A stretch of 13,558 nt of DNA, taken from contig WOUX01000013.1 in the NCBI GenBank assembly GCA_009773075.1, positions 1-13,558 of the forward strand, in the 5' to 3' direction. Of this stretch, positions 1-7,329 are shown piece by piece. The position numbers and the translations under genes are program-made. Every line of letters begins with the position of its first letter. Position 1 is the first letter of the stretch. The notes under the pieces are model-generated. The model had not been told where the DNA came from. It did not search any database and was given only the letters and a program-made list of their open reading frames with translations. Origin of the DNA: a bacterium. GTDB lineage: Bacteria; Desulfobacterota; UBA8473.

Positions 1-2
1 TG

Positions 3-509
3 CTGGGGATCATCGGTGTCGACCGGAATAGAATCTGTTTCGGGCAATTATCCTCTGCCGAAGGGACCCGTTTTGTTGAATTGGCGGAGAGCTTTACCAA
101 AAGCATAAAAGAACTAGGTGCTTTGGGAACCGAGATAAAAGAGGATAAAGAAGATTTGAAGTTCAGGCTTGAGGCGGTAAAGGCAGCGGTTGAAGGTGAA
201 AAACTGAGATGGGTTATTGGAAAAAAGACAGAATTCATGGGTATAGGGAATAAATATGGGGAGATGTTTACCCGACATGAGATGGACAGGCTTTTAGATG
301 GGTTAATCATGGATGAAGTTGCGGTAAGGGAAATACAATTGCTATTGCAAGAAAGGCCTTTGTCGGTTAAACAGATTTCGGAAAGGTTAAAAATACCTTC
401 CAACAGGGTATTGAGCTACATAGCTGGTTTGAGGAGAAAGGGTGTTGTGGGTCTGGAGAGGGTAGATGGAACCTCTCCACTATATGGTCTGCAAGAGCAA
501 GGATTCTGA
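3..509 (+). CDS. MvhD-like hydrogenase/Hdr iron-sulfur subunit, 3' part, with winged-helix tail
   Basis: The reading frame is open from the window edge, so the 5' end is missing; a TTG at 81 is internal. The first visible residues, roughly GIIGVDRNRICF followed by SSAEGTRFVELAESF and an IKELG motif, match the C-terminal end of the MvhD/FrhD family. In methanogens MvhD passes electrons between a hydrogenase or formate dehydrogenase and HdrA; its [2Fe-2S] cysteines would lie upstream of the window. After this comes a charged linker and, over about the last 70 residues, a helix-turn-helix/winged-helix-like segment (LSVKQISERLKIPSNRVLSY, then an RRKGVV wing). This extension is not part of classical MvhD, and whether it binds DNA is unknown. 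The gene ends one base before the likely start of the HdrA-GltD gene, so the two are probably translationally coupled. The family call is inferred from motif resemblance only. Confidence 0.72.
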   Translation: MGIIGVDRNRICFGQLSSAEGTRFVELAESFTKSIKELGALGTEIKEDKEDLKFRLEAVKAAVEGEKLRWVIGKKTEFMGIGNKYGEMFTRHEMDRLLDGLIMDEVAVREIQLLLQERPLSVKQISERLKIPSNRVLSYIAGLRRKGVVGLERVDGTSPLYGLQEQGF

Positions 510-510
510 A

Positions 511-2175
511 TTGGGAAATAAGGCTGTACTAATCATAGGTGGCGGACTGGCTGGCATACAGTCGGCGTTAGAACAGGCTGAGTCCGGGAATACGGTGTAC
601 TTGGTTGAAAACTCTCCGGGAATCGGTGGCGAGAGACTCTTGTACAATGAGGACTCAAAGACTGTTGATTTTGTCTCTCCGGATCTGGAAAAGGTTAAGA
701 AGAATAAAAATATCAGGATAATTACCAATGCAGACATAGAAAAGGTTGAAAAGAGTAACGGTAAATTCGATGTCAAAATAAAAAAAAGGGCCATCAGGGT
801 CATCGAAGAGAGGTGCGATGATTGTAAAGCCTGCATTAAGGTATGTCCGGTAAACCTCTGGGATGATGAGAATCAGGGATTATCCTTTAGAACAGCCATA
901 GATTTTTTTGATCATGTAAACCCTTCCTACAACATAGTCAAAGAGACACCAGTTTGCCAGAGGACCTGCCCTGTACACCTGGATATCAGAGGGTATATCG
1001 GTTTCATTGCCGACGGTAAATTTGAAGAATCCCTTGCCCTCATCAAAGAGGTACTCCCTTTCCCATCCATATGTGGGCATATATGTCCACATCCATGTGA
1101 AGAGGAGTGCAATAGAGGAAGAATAGATTATCCACTTTCTATACGGGATTTGAAGCGTTTTGTCGCCGATATCGAATTACAGGATGCCTTAAAACCTAAG
1201 CCATTGATGATAGTAAAGGGAGAAGATAAAGGAAAAAAGGTAGCCATAATCGGGGCAGGACCAGCAGGGCTTGCCTGTGCCCATGATCTGGCTTTGCTCG
1301 GTTATGGTGTGACTGTTTTTGAGGCTTTGCCCAGACCAGGGGGGATGCTGGCCGTGGGCATTCCCGATTATAGATTGCCCCGGGATGTCCTGGAAAAGGA
1401 GATAGCTGCAGTAAGTGCAGTGGGGGTGGAGATCAGGTGCAATACGGTTATTGGTAAAGGCTTAAGCCTTGATGATCTCTTTAACAAGGGTTATGAAGCT
1501 GTCTTTATCACTGTGGGTGCCCACAAGAATCAAGAGATGAGAATACCAGGGGAAGATGCCCGGGGGGTTATTCCAGGGGTTACCTTTCTTCGAGATTTGA
1601 ATCTGGGGAACCCCGCTGATGTGGGTGAAAGGGTAGCCGTAATCGGTGGGGGTAATGTGGCCATCGACTCTGCCAGATGTGCCCTTAGACAGGGTGCAAG
1701 GGATGTAACCATACTCTACAGGAGATCGAGGCAGGAAATGCCGGCAAGTGATGAAGAAATAGAGGCAGCCATGGAAGAAGGTGTTAAGATAGAATACCTG
1801 GTTGCTCCTCTGCAAGTATTTACTACAGATGGTAAAGCGGCAGGTCTCAGGTGCATGAGGATGGAGTTAGGAAAGCCTGATACATCAGGAAGAAGAAGGC
1901 CGATACCGGTTGAGGGTTCAGAGTTCGATATAGAGTTGGACACGTTAATACCTGCTATAGGACAGGTTCCCGATATATCTTTCCTTGGTGAAAGTTCTGG
2001 GATTGAGTTGACAAAGAGGGGGACAATAGCTGTCAATCCAGATACCCTGGAAACAAGCAGACCAGGGGTTTTTGCCGGTGGTGACTGTCAAACCGGACCT
2101 AAAATAGCCATTGAGGCTATAGCAGCCGGCAAGAAAGCAGCCGTATTCATTGATAAGTATCTCAGAGGGAAATGA
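511..2175 (+). CDS. HdrA N-terminal/GltD (NfnB-like) fusion flavoprotein
   Basis: Predicted cytoplasmic iron-sulfur flavoprotein of 554 aa. Domains: an HdrA-type FAD Rossmann start (IIGGGLAG, glycines about 10-15); a [4Fe-4S] motif CDDCKACIKVCP (Cys102, 105, 108, 112); then a full GltD/NfnB-type module with its cysteine region (Cys149, 153, 188, 192, 196, 200), FAD site GAGPAG (248-253), NAD(P)H site GGGNVAID (379-386), a YRRSR motif often seen in NADPH users, and the closing FAD motif GVFAGGD. The HdrA CxxC segment that normally follows the first Rossmann strand is replaced by VDFVSPDLEKV. Likely role: exchange electrons between NAD(P)H and iron-sulfur partners, possibly by flavin bifurcation. 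I chose the TTG at 511 because AAGGA (499-503) is 7 nt upstream and the protein then begins MGNKAVLIIGGG, as HdrA proteins do. ATG 466 (569 aa) and ATG 484 would overlap the previous gene. True glutamate synthase is unlikely because no gltB is seen. Confidence 0.85.
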   Translation: MGNKAVLIIGGGLAGIQSALEQAESGNTVYLVENSPGIGGERLLYNEDSKTVDFVSPDLEKVKKNKNIRIITNADIEKVEKSNGKFDVKIKKRAIRVIEERCDDCKACIKVCPVNLWDDENQGLSFRTAIDFFDHVNPSYNIVKETPVCQRTCPVHLDIRGYIGFIADGKFEESLALIKEVLPFPSICGHICPHPCEEECNRGRIDYPLSIRDLKRFVADIELQDALKPKPLMIVKGEDKGKKVAIIGAGPAGLACAHDLALLGYGVTVFEALPRPGGMLAVGIPDYRLPRDVLEKEIAAVSAVGVEIRCNTVIGKGLSLDDLFNKGYEAVFITVGAHKNQEMRIPGEDARGVIPGVTFLRDLNLGNPADVGERVAVIGGGNVAIDSARCALRQGARDVTILYRRSRQEMPASDEEIEAAMEEGVKIEYLVAPLQVFTTDGKAAGLRCMRMELGKPDTSGRRRPIPVEGSEFDIELDTLIPAIGQVPDISFLGESSGIELTKRGTIAVNPDTLETSRPGVFAGGDCQTGPKIAIEAIAAGKKAAVFIDKYLRGK

Positions 2176-2181
2176 CCGGTT

Positions 2182-3063
2182 ATGGTGGAAGAGAAGAAGA
2201 GATATATACTAGAATTTTCAGATATTCCCGCAGAGCGTCAATCGGTACAGGAACTTCCTGTCGAAGAGAGGATAAATAATTTTAATGAAGTGAGTCTCGG
2301 ATTTACGGAAGATGCAGCCGTGAAAGAGGCAAAAAGGTGTCTGAGCTGCCGCAGATGCCTGGGATGTGGGCTTTGCCTGGCAGAGTGCGATAAAGATGCG
2401 ATAGTTTTTGAACAGGCTGATGAAAAGCTTGACATATCTGTTGATTCTATGATAATCACCACTGGGGTAGAAAGGGTTTGTTCTCCACCGCCAGAAAGAT
2501 TTGGCTATGGCAGATATGCTAATGTAGTTACTGATATTGAATTTGAGCGAATTTTGAGCGATAATGGCCCTTATGTCGGCCTTTTGATTCGGCCTTTCGA
2601 TGGAGAGATACCAAGGAAAATAGGTTTTGTATGCTGGGCTGACAACAATGAAGGCAGAGGTGAAAGCGGTATTAAATCTTTGAGTTATGCTATCCATGAG
2701 GCTATGTTGACAAAGAATAAGGTTGATGGATTGGAGATATCCCTGTTTCTTCCTGATAATGACGACTATATAAAGGAATTAAAGAGAAATGACGGAAAAG
2801 TGCCGGGGGTTAGCACTAAAAAGGGAGGGATAACGGCCATAAAAGAGGTTCAGGAGAGCAAAAATCTCATAGTCCGGTGGGACGAAAATGGGAATGTAAG
2901 AGAAGATGAATTTGAGATGCTTGTATTGTCGACAATGCCTGAACCCACGACTTATATAATAGAATTGGCAAAAAAACTTGACATAAATCTGGAGGGTATG
3001 ATGGTAGATACTTTACTATTCGAGACCTCTAAAAAGGGTATATATCTCGCTGGAGGCATTTGA
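2182..3063 (+). CDS. HdrA-like protein, second half, C-terminally truncated
   Basis: 293 aa, starting 6 bp after the HdrA-GltD gene. The first 50 residues (ELPVEERINNFNEVSLGFTE, then EAKRCLSC) are the segment that follows or flanks GltD modules. A cysteine-rich stretch (Cys53, 56, 59, 62, 65, 69) contains a ferredoxin-type motif CLGCGLCLAEC. The rest follows the HdrA body: IITTGVE, then FGYGRYANVVTDIEFERIL, then IRPFDGEIPRKIGFVC. The usual HdrA downstream cysteine motif (CVGSR...YCSRVCC) is replaced by VCWADNNEGRGESG, so that cluster is probably absent. The protein stops at GIYLAGGI, exactly where HdrA normally continues with the conserved AQGPKDIP helix that closes the FAD site; no other frame restores it. 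Together with the preceding gene it rebuilds one HdrA interrupted by GltD. It may act as a subunit of that flavoprotein, or be decaying. Confidence 0.75.
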   Translation: MVEEKKRYILEFSDIPAERQSVQELPVEERINNFNEVSLGFTEDAAVKEAKRCLSCRRCLGCGLCLAECDKDAIVFEQADEKLDISVDSMIITTGVERVCSPPPERFGYGRYANVVTDIEFERILSDNGPYVGLLIRPFDGEIPRKIGFVCWADNNEGRGESGIKSLSYAIHEAMLTKNKVDGLEISLFLPDNDDYIKELKRNDGKVPGVSTKKGGITAIKEVQESKNLIVRWDENGNVREDEFEMLVLSTMPEPTTYIIELAKKLDINLEGMMVDTLLFETSKKGIYLAGGI

Positions 3064-3075
3064 TATAAATAAGGG

Positions 3076-3134
3076 GGGGAAGAAGGAATCATGCTTGAGG
3101 CGATAATTAGCTATAGCAATAATGTTGATAAAGA
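3076..3134 (+). pseudogene. Duplicated nuoH start fragment (RBS plus about 14 codons, frameshifted)
   Basis: This stretch matches 6161-6218, the ribosome binding site and first codons of nuoH. Eighteen bases from the ATG (3091-3108) are identical. One extra A follows (3109), then 17 more identical bases, one mismatch, and 7 matches. Similarity ends abruptly on the right, while the left side includes the GGGGAAGA leader. The inserted A shifts the frame, leaving a 27-codon open frame (3091-3174) that begins MLEAII like NuoH and ends ARQKEE; this is unlikely to be a functional protein. The left edge adjoins the point where the HdrA-like protein loses its C-terminus, so the fragment looks like the scar of a rearrangement. 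The tail after 3134 is in frame with the HdrA-like gene and could be its original end, but I do not recognise it. Confidence 0.75.
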
Positions 3135-3176
3135 ATTTTTCAAAGGTCTCAAAGCAAGGCAGAAAGAGGAGTGAGG

Positions 3177-5864
3177 ATGGTTAATTTAACGATTGATGGG
3201 AAAGAGGTTGCAGTAAAAGAAGGTACTACAATTTTAAAGGCTGCAAGGTTTGCAGGAATCAAGATCCCTACCCTTTGTTATCATGAGAGGTTGAACCCTA
3301 TAGGCTCATGCAGGATGTGTATTGTGGAGATCGAGGGTTTGGCTCATCCAATGACAGCGTGTAATACACCTGTTACAGAAGGGATTATCGTAACGACGGA
3401 TTCTCCTCGGCTTCAAAAAATGAGAATGGAGACCCTCAAATTGCTTTTGGTGAAACATCCCCTGGACTGTCCGGTATGTGATAAAGGGGGTGAATGCACC
3501 CTTCAGAATCTGATACACGAGTTTGAGATAGAAGGCACAATATATCAGGCTGAAAGAGAAGATAGAGAGTCTTTATACCCTACACCCCTTATTCACTACT
3601 GGCCAGACAGGTGTATAATGTGTCTGCGCTGTGCTACAGCCTGCAGGGAGATAAAAGGATTAGGAGCAATCGATATTGATGGTTCAGGCTTTAACACGAG
3701 TATAACCGCTGTAAATCGGGATAAGTGCGAATCCTGCGGCGAATGTATCCAGGTATGTCCTACAGGTGCTTTGACAGAAAATTTAGGCCGATATAAGGGA
3801 CGTCCATGGATGGTGAATCGGGTTATGACTACATGTACCTATTGTGGATGTGGATGTCAGCTTGAGATCAATGTGTTTAATAACAGGATAGTGGGTATAA
3901 CAACAAAAGATGATATCGGTGTAAATAAAGGCAGTTTATGTGTAAAGGGGCGTTTTGGATATGAATTCATAGAGAGTGAGGAACGGCTTACTAAACCCCT
4001 TATCAAAAAGGATGGAAGGTTTCATGAGGCGAGCTGGGATGAGGCGCTCGGTCTTGTTGCTGAAAAACTCAAAGGAATCAAAGCCTCTCATGGGGCTGAT
4101 GCCATTGCAGGTCTTTCTTCTGCCCGCTGCACCAATGAAGAGAACTATCTCATGCAGAAGTTCATGCGGGCAGTTATTGGAACAAACAACATAGACCACT
4201 GCGCCAGGCTTTGACACTCCTCTACCGTGGCAGGTCTTGCCACAGCATTTGGCAGCGGGGCAATGACAAATCCCATCGCTGACGTCTTAAAGTCAGAGGT
4301 TATATTGGTAACAGGAAGCAATATCACAGAGAATCATCCGATTTTTGCAAATTACGTTAAGGAAGCAGTTTTAAAGAAAGGAGTCAGATTAATAGTTGTT
4401 GATCCCAGGAAGATTGATCTGGTTGATTATGCAAGCATCTGGCTTAGACCAAAACCTGGTACTGATGTTGCCTGGATTAATGGGTTACTCCATGTTATTA
4501 TTAAGGAAAATTTGCATGCTGCAGAATATATCAAGGAGAGAACCGAAGGGTTTGAGGAGCTTCAGGCTTGTGTTGAAAAATACAATCCGGAGTATGTTTC
4601 AGAGATAAGCGGCATACCATCCTCAGATCTGATTAATGCGGCTCTTACCTATGGAAAGGCAAAACCTGCCTCAATAATGTATGCTATGGGGATCACCCAG
4701 CATATAACAGGAACAGACAATGTAAAGTCCCTGGCAAACCTTGCAATGCTATGTGGTAACGTTGGCCTTGAAGGAGGAGGGATTAACCCCTTACGGGGAC
4801 AGAATAACGTTCAGGGGGCTTGTGACCTTGGTGCCTTGCCAAATGTTTTCACAGGCTATCAACCGGTTGCCAATGATGAAGTCAAACAAAAATTTGAAAA
4901 GACATGGGGGGTGGATAGTCTACAAAGTACAGTTGGACTTACAGTCACTGAGATGTTTAATGCCACAGAAGAAGGAAAAGTAAAGGCAATGTACATTATG
5001 GGTGAAAATCCCCTGCTCAGTGACCCTGATGTTCATCATATAGAACATTGTGTAAAATCGTTGGAATTTTTAGTAGTCCAGGACATATTTTTAACAGAGA
5101 CAGCGGAGTACGCTGACGTGGTTCTTCCCGGTGTATCTTTTGCCGAAAAGGATGGAACATTTACAAATTCTGAAAGAAGGGTTCAACGGGTAAGGAGGGC
5201 GATTCAACCACGAGGAGAGGCCAGAGAAGACCACTGGATAATATGTGAGTTGTCAAAAAGGATGGGATACCATATGGATTATGGTAGTCCGAGTGAGATT
5301 ATGGAGGAGATACGCACAGTAACCCCCAGCTATGCAGGCATAACTTATGAACGGATTGAAAAAGAAGGTATTCCCTGGCCCTGTCCGGGTGAAGACCATC
5401 CTGGAACACCAATCCTTCACTTAGAGAGATTTGCAAGGGGTAAAGGGCTATTCTCTGCCATCGATTACAAAAAACCTGCTGAATTACCAGATAAGGAGTA
5501 TCCGTTTTTGCTTACCACAGGAAGGGTATTGGAGCACTACCATACGGGCACAATGACTCGTAAAGGAAAAGCGCTTAATATGCTTTATCCTGAACTTCTG
5601 GCAGAGATAAATCCGGAAGATGCCGTGGGTTTGGGTATTGAATCCGGTGATTTTGTTACTGTAGCATCCCGTCGAGGGGATATTAAGGTAAAGACAATAA
5701 TTAGTGAACGCCCTGACAGGGGAGTCATATTTGTTCCCTTTCATTTCAAGGAGTCGCCAGCAAATATATTAACAATAAATGCTATTGATCCTATTGCGAA
5801 GATACCGGAATACAAGGTATGTGCCGTTCGGGTTGAGAGACAGAAAGATAGAACAGGAGATTGA
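3177..5864 (+). CDS. fdhA: Formate dehydrogenase alpha subunit, selenocysteine-containing, with NuoG-like N-terminus
   Basis: Catalyses reversible formate/CO2 interconversion at a molybdenum or tungsten bis-pyranopterin site. The 895-aa product requires read-through of TGA 4212-4214 as selenocysteine 346. The local context CARL-U-HSSTVAGLA matches FdhA/FdhF active sites, with the conserved His next to Sec, and the frame continues without interruption to 5864. Order: NuoG-type [2Fe-2S] domain (Cys34, 45, 48, 62); His/Cys-liganded cluster (His94, Cys98, 101, 107); two ferredoxin [4Fe-4S] motifs (Cys146-156 and Cys184-194); the catalytic-domain [4Fe-4S] (Cys220, 223, 227, 255) with nearby Lys; the molybdopterin domain; and a C-terminal pterin-binding fold ending FHFKESPANILTINA. 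Length is typical of NAD-linked or NuoG-like FdhA. ATG 3177 is preferred because GAGGAG lies 5 nt upstream; the in-frame GTG at 3171 overlaps that site. It probably passes electrons to the HdrA-GltD/MvhD proteins or to complex I. Confidence 0.93.
4212..4243 (+). promoter_or_regulatory. Selenocysteine codon (TGA) and bacterial SECIS-like hairpin
   Basis: TGA at 4212-4214 is followed, after 12 nt, by a perfect 6-bp stem: GTGGCA (4227-4232) pairs with TGCCAC (4238-4243) around the loop GGTCT. The GCAGGTCT core and the spacing resemble the E. coli fdhF SECIS, where SelB binds a GGUC loop. In E. coli a bulged U lies on the 5' side of the stem; here the best fold is unbulged, or has a bulged U at 4238 if A4232 pairs with T4237. 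The stem is also coding sequence. Function is inferred from sequence and position, and implies selA, selB, selC and selD elsewhere in the genome. Confidence 0.85.
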
Positions 5865-5889
5865 CAAAGGGTCAATTTAAAACATAACA
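5861..5889 (+). promoter_or_regulatory. Weak promoter candidate with small dyad at the fdhA stop
   Basis: A perfect TTGACA (5861-5866) overlaps the fdhA stop codon, and a poor -10 match, CATAAC (5883-5888), follows at 16-bp spacing. The same place holds a small dyad, TTGAC/GTCAA (5861-5865 and 5871-5875). It could give internal transcription of nuoH-N. The hexamers may be chance in AT-rich DNA, so confidence is low. Confidence 0.2.
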
Positions 5890-6175
5890 GGTGCATATCT
5901 AAATAAGGAAAAAGGGCACGGATTTCTTTAATAACTTAGGCGGTATAATAAACTTGTGGAATGCAGAATAAATGGTTTGAGGATGTAAGAATGATGGACT
6001 CGTAAAAAGTCAAAATTGGGATGGCAAAGTAAAAAGCTCCAGATGCAAGGCGCGCAAATCCGAAGGAGTGAGGCGTACTTAGGGGTACGCCGCAACGACT
6101 AAAGATGCAGTGCAACGCCGCAGATGGACTTTTTACGAAGCCATCAAGAATAAAACAAAAGGGGAAGAGGAAATT
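5865..6175. other. 311-bp gap between fdhA and nuoH
   Basis: No credible gene lies here. The first 120 bases are AT-rich; TATAAT occurs at 5944-5949, but without a good -35 at standard spacing. The second half is a MITE-like element. The last 30 bases carry the nuoH ribosome binding site. No stem followed by a T-run was found, so transcription may continue from fdhA into nuoH. Confidence 0.6.
5993..6145 (+). mobile_element. MITE-like element, copy 1
   Basis: A 153-bp non-coding element, 141/153 identical to the copy at 10514-10666 with no gaps. Its ends form a terminal inverted repeat: 5993-6011 against 6127-6145 pairs at 17 of 19 positions. A direct repeat AAGAAT flanks it (5987-5992 and 6146-6151), consistent with a target-site duplication; the exact boundary is uncertain by one base because TGATGG/CCATCA is itself palindromic. 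Inside, a 7-bp hairpin (6072-6078 with 6085-6091) and a subterminal inverted repeat (6029-6052 against 6117-6137) suggest strong RNA folding. It has no transposase and would need one in trans. It ends 30 bp before the nuoH start. Confidence 0.8.
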
Positions 6176-7165
6176 ATGCTTGAGGCGATAATTGCTATAG
6201 CAATAATGTTAATAAAGATAACTGTTGTCTTTTCTGTTCTCATGTTAATGGTAGCCTATGTTCCTTTAATGGAAAGGAAAGTTCTGGGACACATGCAGGT
6301 CAGGTACGGGCCAAATAGGGTAGGTTGGCATGGATTGTTGCAGCCTATTGCCGACGGATTGAAGCTCTTCTTTAAGGAGGAGATAACTGTCAGCCGGGCC
6401 AACAAAGGGATATACCACCTTGCTCCGGTTATATATATGGCCTGTGCACTGGTTGTCTATGCTGTCATCCCATTCGGAAATGAGATAAAAGTCTTGGGGA
6501 GGGTGATCCCACTGCATATTGCAGATGTAAATATCGGGATTCTCTATATCTTTGCCCTCTCTTCCCTGGGGGTATATGGTTTGGTTTTAGCTGGTTGGTC
6601 TTCAAACAATAAGTATTCTCTATTAGGAGCCATGAGGGCTTCTGCTCAGATGATCAGTTATGAGTTGCCACTGGGACTTTCTGTTATAGGTGTTTTAATG
6701 CTGACCGGGTCTCTCAGTATGGTTGAGATAGTAAAAGCCCAGGAGAATGTATGGTTTATCGTGTTGCAACCTTTGGGGTTTCTTCTGTTTCTTACCTGTG
6801 CCTTTGCAGAGACTGGCAGGACGCCGTTTGATCTCGTGGAATGTGAAAATGAGCTTGTTGCCGGTTATCAGACGGAATACAGCTCTATGAAATTCGCCAT
6901 GTTCTATATGGCAGAGTATACGCATATCATTGCTGTAAGCGCCATTGCGGTAACCCTTTTCTTAGGGGGATGGAGAGGCCCCTTTTTGCCTCCTGCACTT
7001 TGGTTTTTAATTAAGGTCATTGCCCTTGTGTACTTTTTTATCTGGGTTAGGGCTACCTATCCCAGGTTCAGATACGACCAGCTCATGCAATTTGGATGGA
7101 AGGTACTGCTTCCGCTGGCTTTAGTCAATATTGTTATAACCTCTTTTATTATGGTAATTATTTAA
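6176..7165 (+). CDS. nuoH: NADH-quinone oxidoreductase subunit H
   Basis: Membrane subunit at the junction of the peripheral and membrane arms of complex I, forming part of the quinone chamber and the start of the proton path. 329 aa with about eight hydrophobic helices. Signature motifs are present: PLMERKVLGHMQVRYGPNRV (30-49) followed by LQPIADGLKL, and FAETGRTPFDL (210-220) with ENELVAGYQTEYSSMKF. I chose ATG 6176 because GAGG lies 5 nt upstream (6167-6170) and the protein then begins directly with the first helix; an upstream in-frame ATG at 6110 lies inside the MITE and adds a non-family 22-residue leader. The motif reads AETGRTPFDLVECENEL, where many NuoH have AExxRxPFDLPEAExEL; the conserved acids remain. 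Length is normal and the gene looks intact. Confidence 0.97.
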   Translation: MLEAIIAIAIMLIKITVVFSVLMLMVAYVPLMERKVLGHMQVRYGPNRVGWHGLLQPIADGLKLFFKEEITVSRANKGIYHLAPVIYMACALVVYAVIPFGNEIKVLGRVIPLHIADVNIGILYIFALSSLGVYGLVLAGWSSNNKYSLLGAMRASAQMISYELPLGLSVIGVLMLTGSLSMVEIVKAQENVWFIVLQPLGFLLFLTCAFAETGRTPFDLVECENELVAGYQTEYSSMKFAMFYMAEYTHIIAVSAIAVTLFLGGWRGPFLPPALWFLIKVIALVYFFIWVRATYPRFRYDQLMQFGWKVLLPLALVNIVITSFIMVII

Positions 7166-7191
7166 GCAAAATGGTAACTACTAAGGTAGAT

Positions 7192-7245
7192 AGACTGAAG
7201 GCGGAAGGTTTTTCGAGATGTTTTATAGACTTCAGCCTTCAGCCT
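7192..7245. repeat. Inverted repeat/hairpin between nuoH and nuoI
   Basis: CTGAAGGCGGAAG (7195-7207) pairs with CTTCAGCCTTCAG (7230-7242) with one mismatch around a 22-base loop. Two more pairs (7192-7193 with 7244-7245) can form beyond a mismatch. No T-run follows the second arm, so it is not a standard terminator; it could be an mRNA-stabilising or attenuating hairpin or a REP-like unit. The surrounding 164-bp gap holds no gene. Confidence 0.55.
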
Positions 7246-7329
7246 AAACACCTGAGTTAGTTAGGCAAAGCGTTAGGAAAGAAGCAAAGGGTAAAAGCAT
7301 ACCAGAGGGTAAAAAAATAGGAGAATTCA

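Noticed and set aside
81..509. Independent 142-aa gene starting at TTG 81
   Set aside because: The frame is open back to the window edge and the upstream residues fit the MvhD family, so this is the internal part of a truncated gene.
3061..3063. TGA at the end of the HdrA-like gene as another selenocysteine codon
   Set aside because: A TAA follows two codons later, no SECIS-like hairpin was seen, and the expected HdrA continuation is absent from all frames.
3091..3174. 27-codon gene starting MLEAII
   Set aside because: Its start is the copied nuoH leader and the rest is unrecognised; it is best explained as a rearrangement scar.
4227..5864. Separate 545-aa molybdopterin oxidoreductase starting at GTG 4227
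   Set aside because: It is in frame with the 347-aa part upstream, has no ribosome binding site, and its first codons form the SECIS stem; the TGA is read as selenocysteine.
6110..6175. N-terminal extension of NuoH from ATG 6110
   Set aside because: It lies inside the MITE copy, is not like NuoH, and ATG 6176 has a good ribosome binding site.
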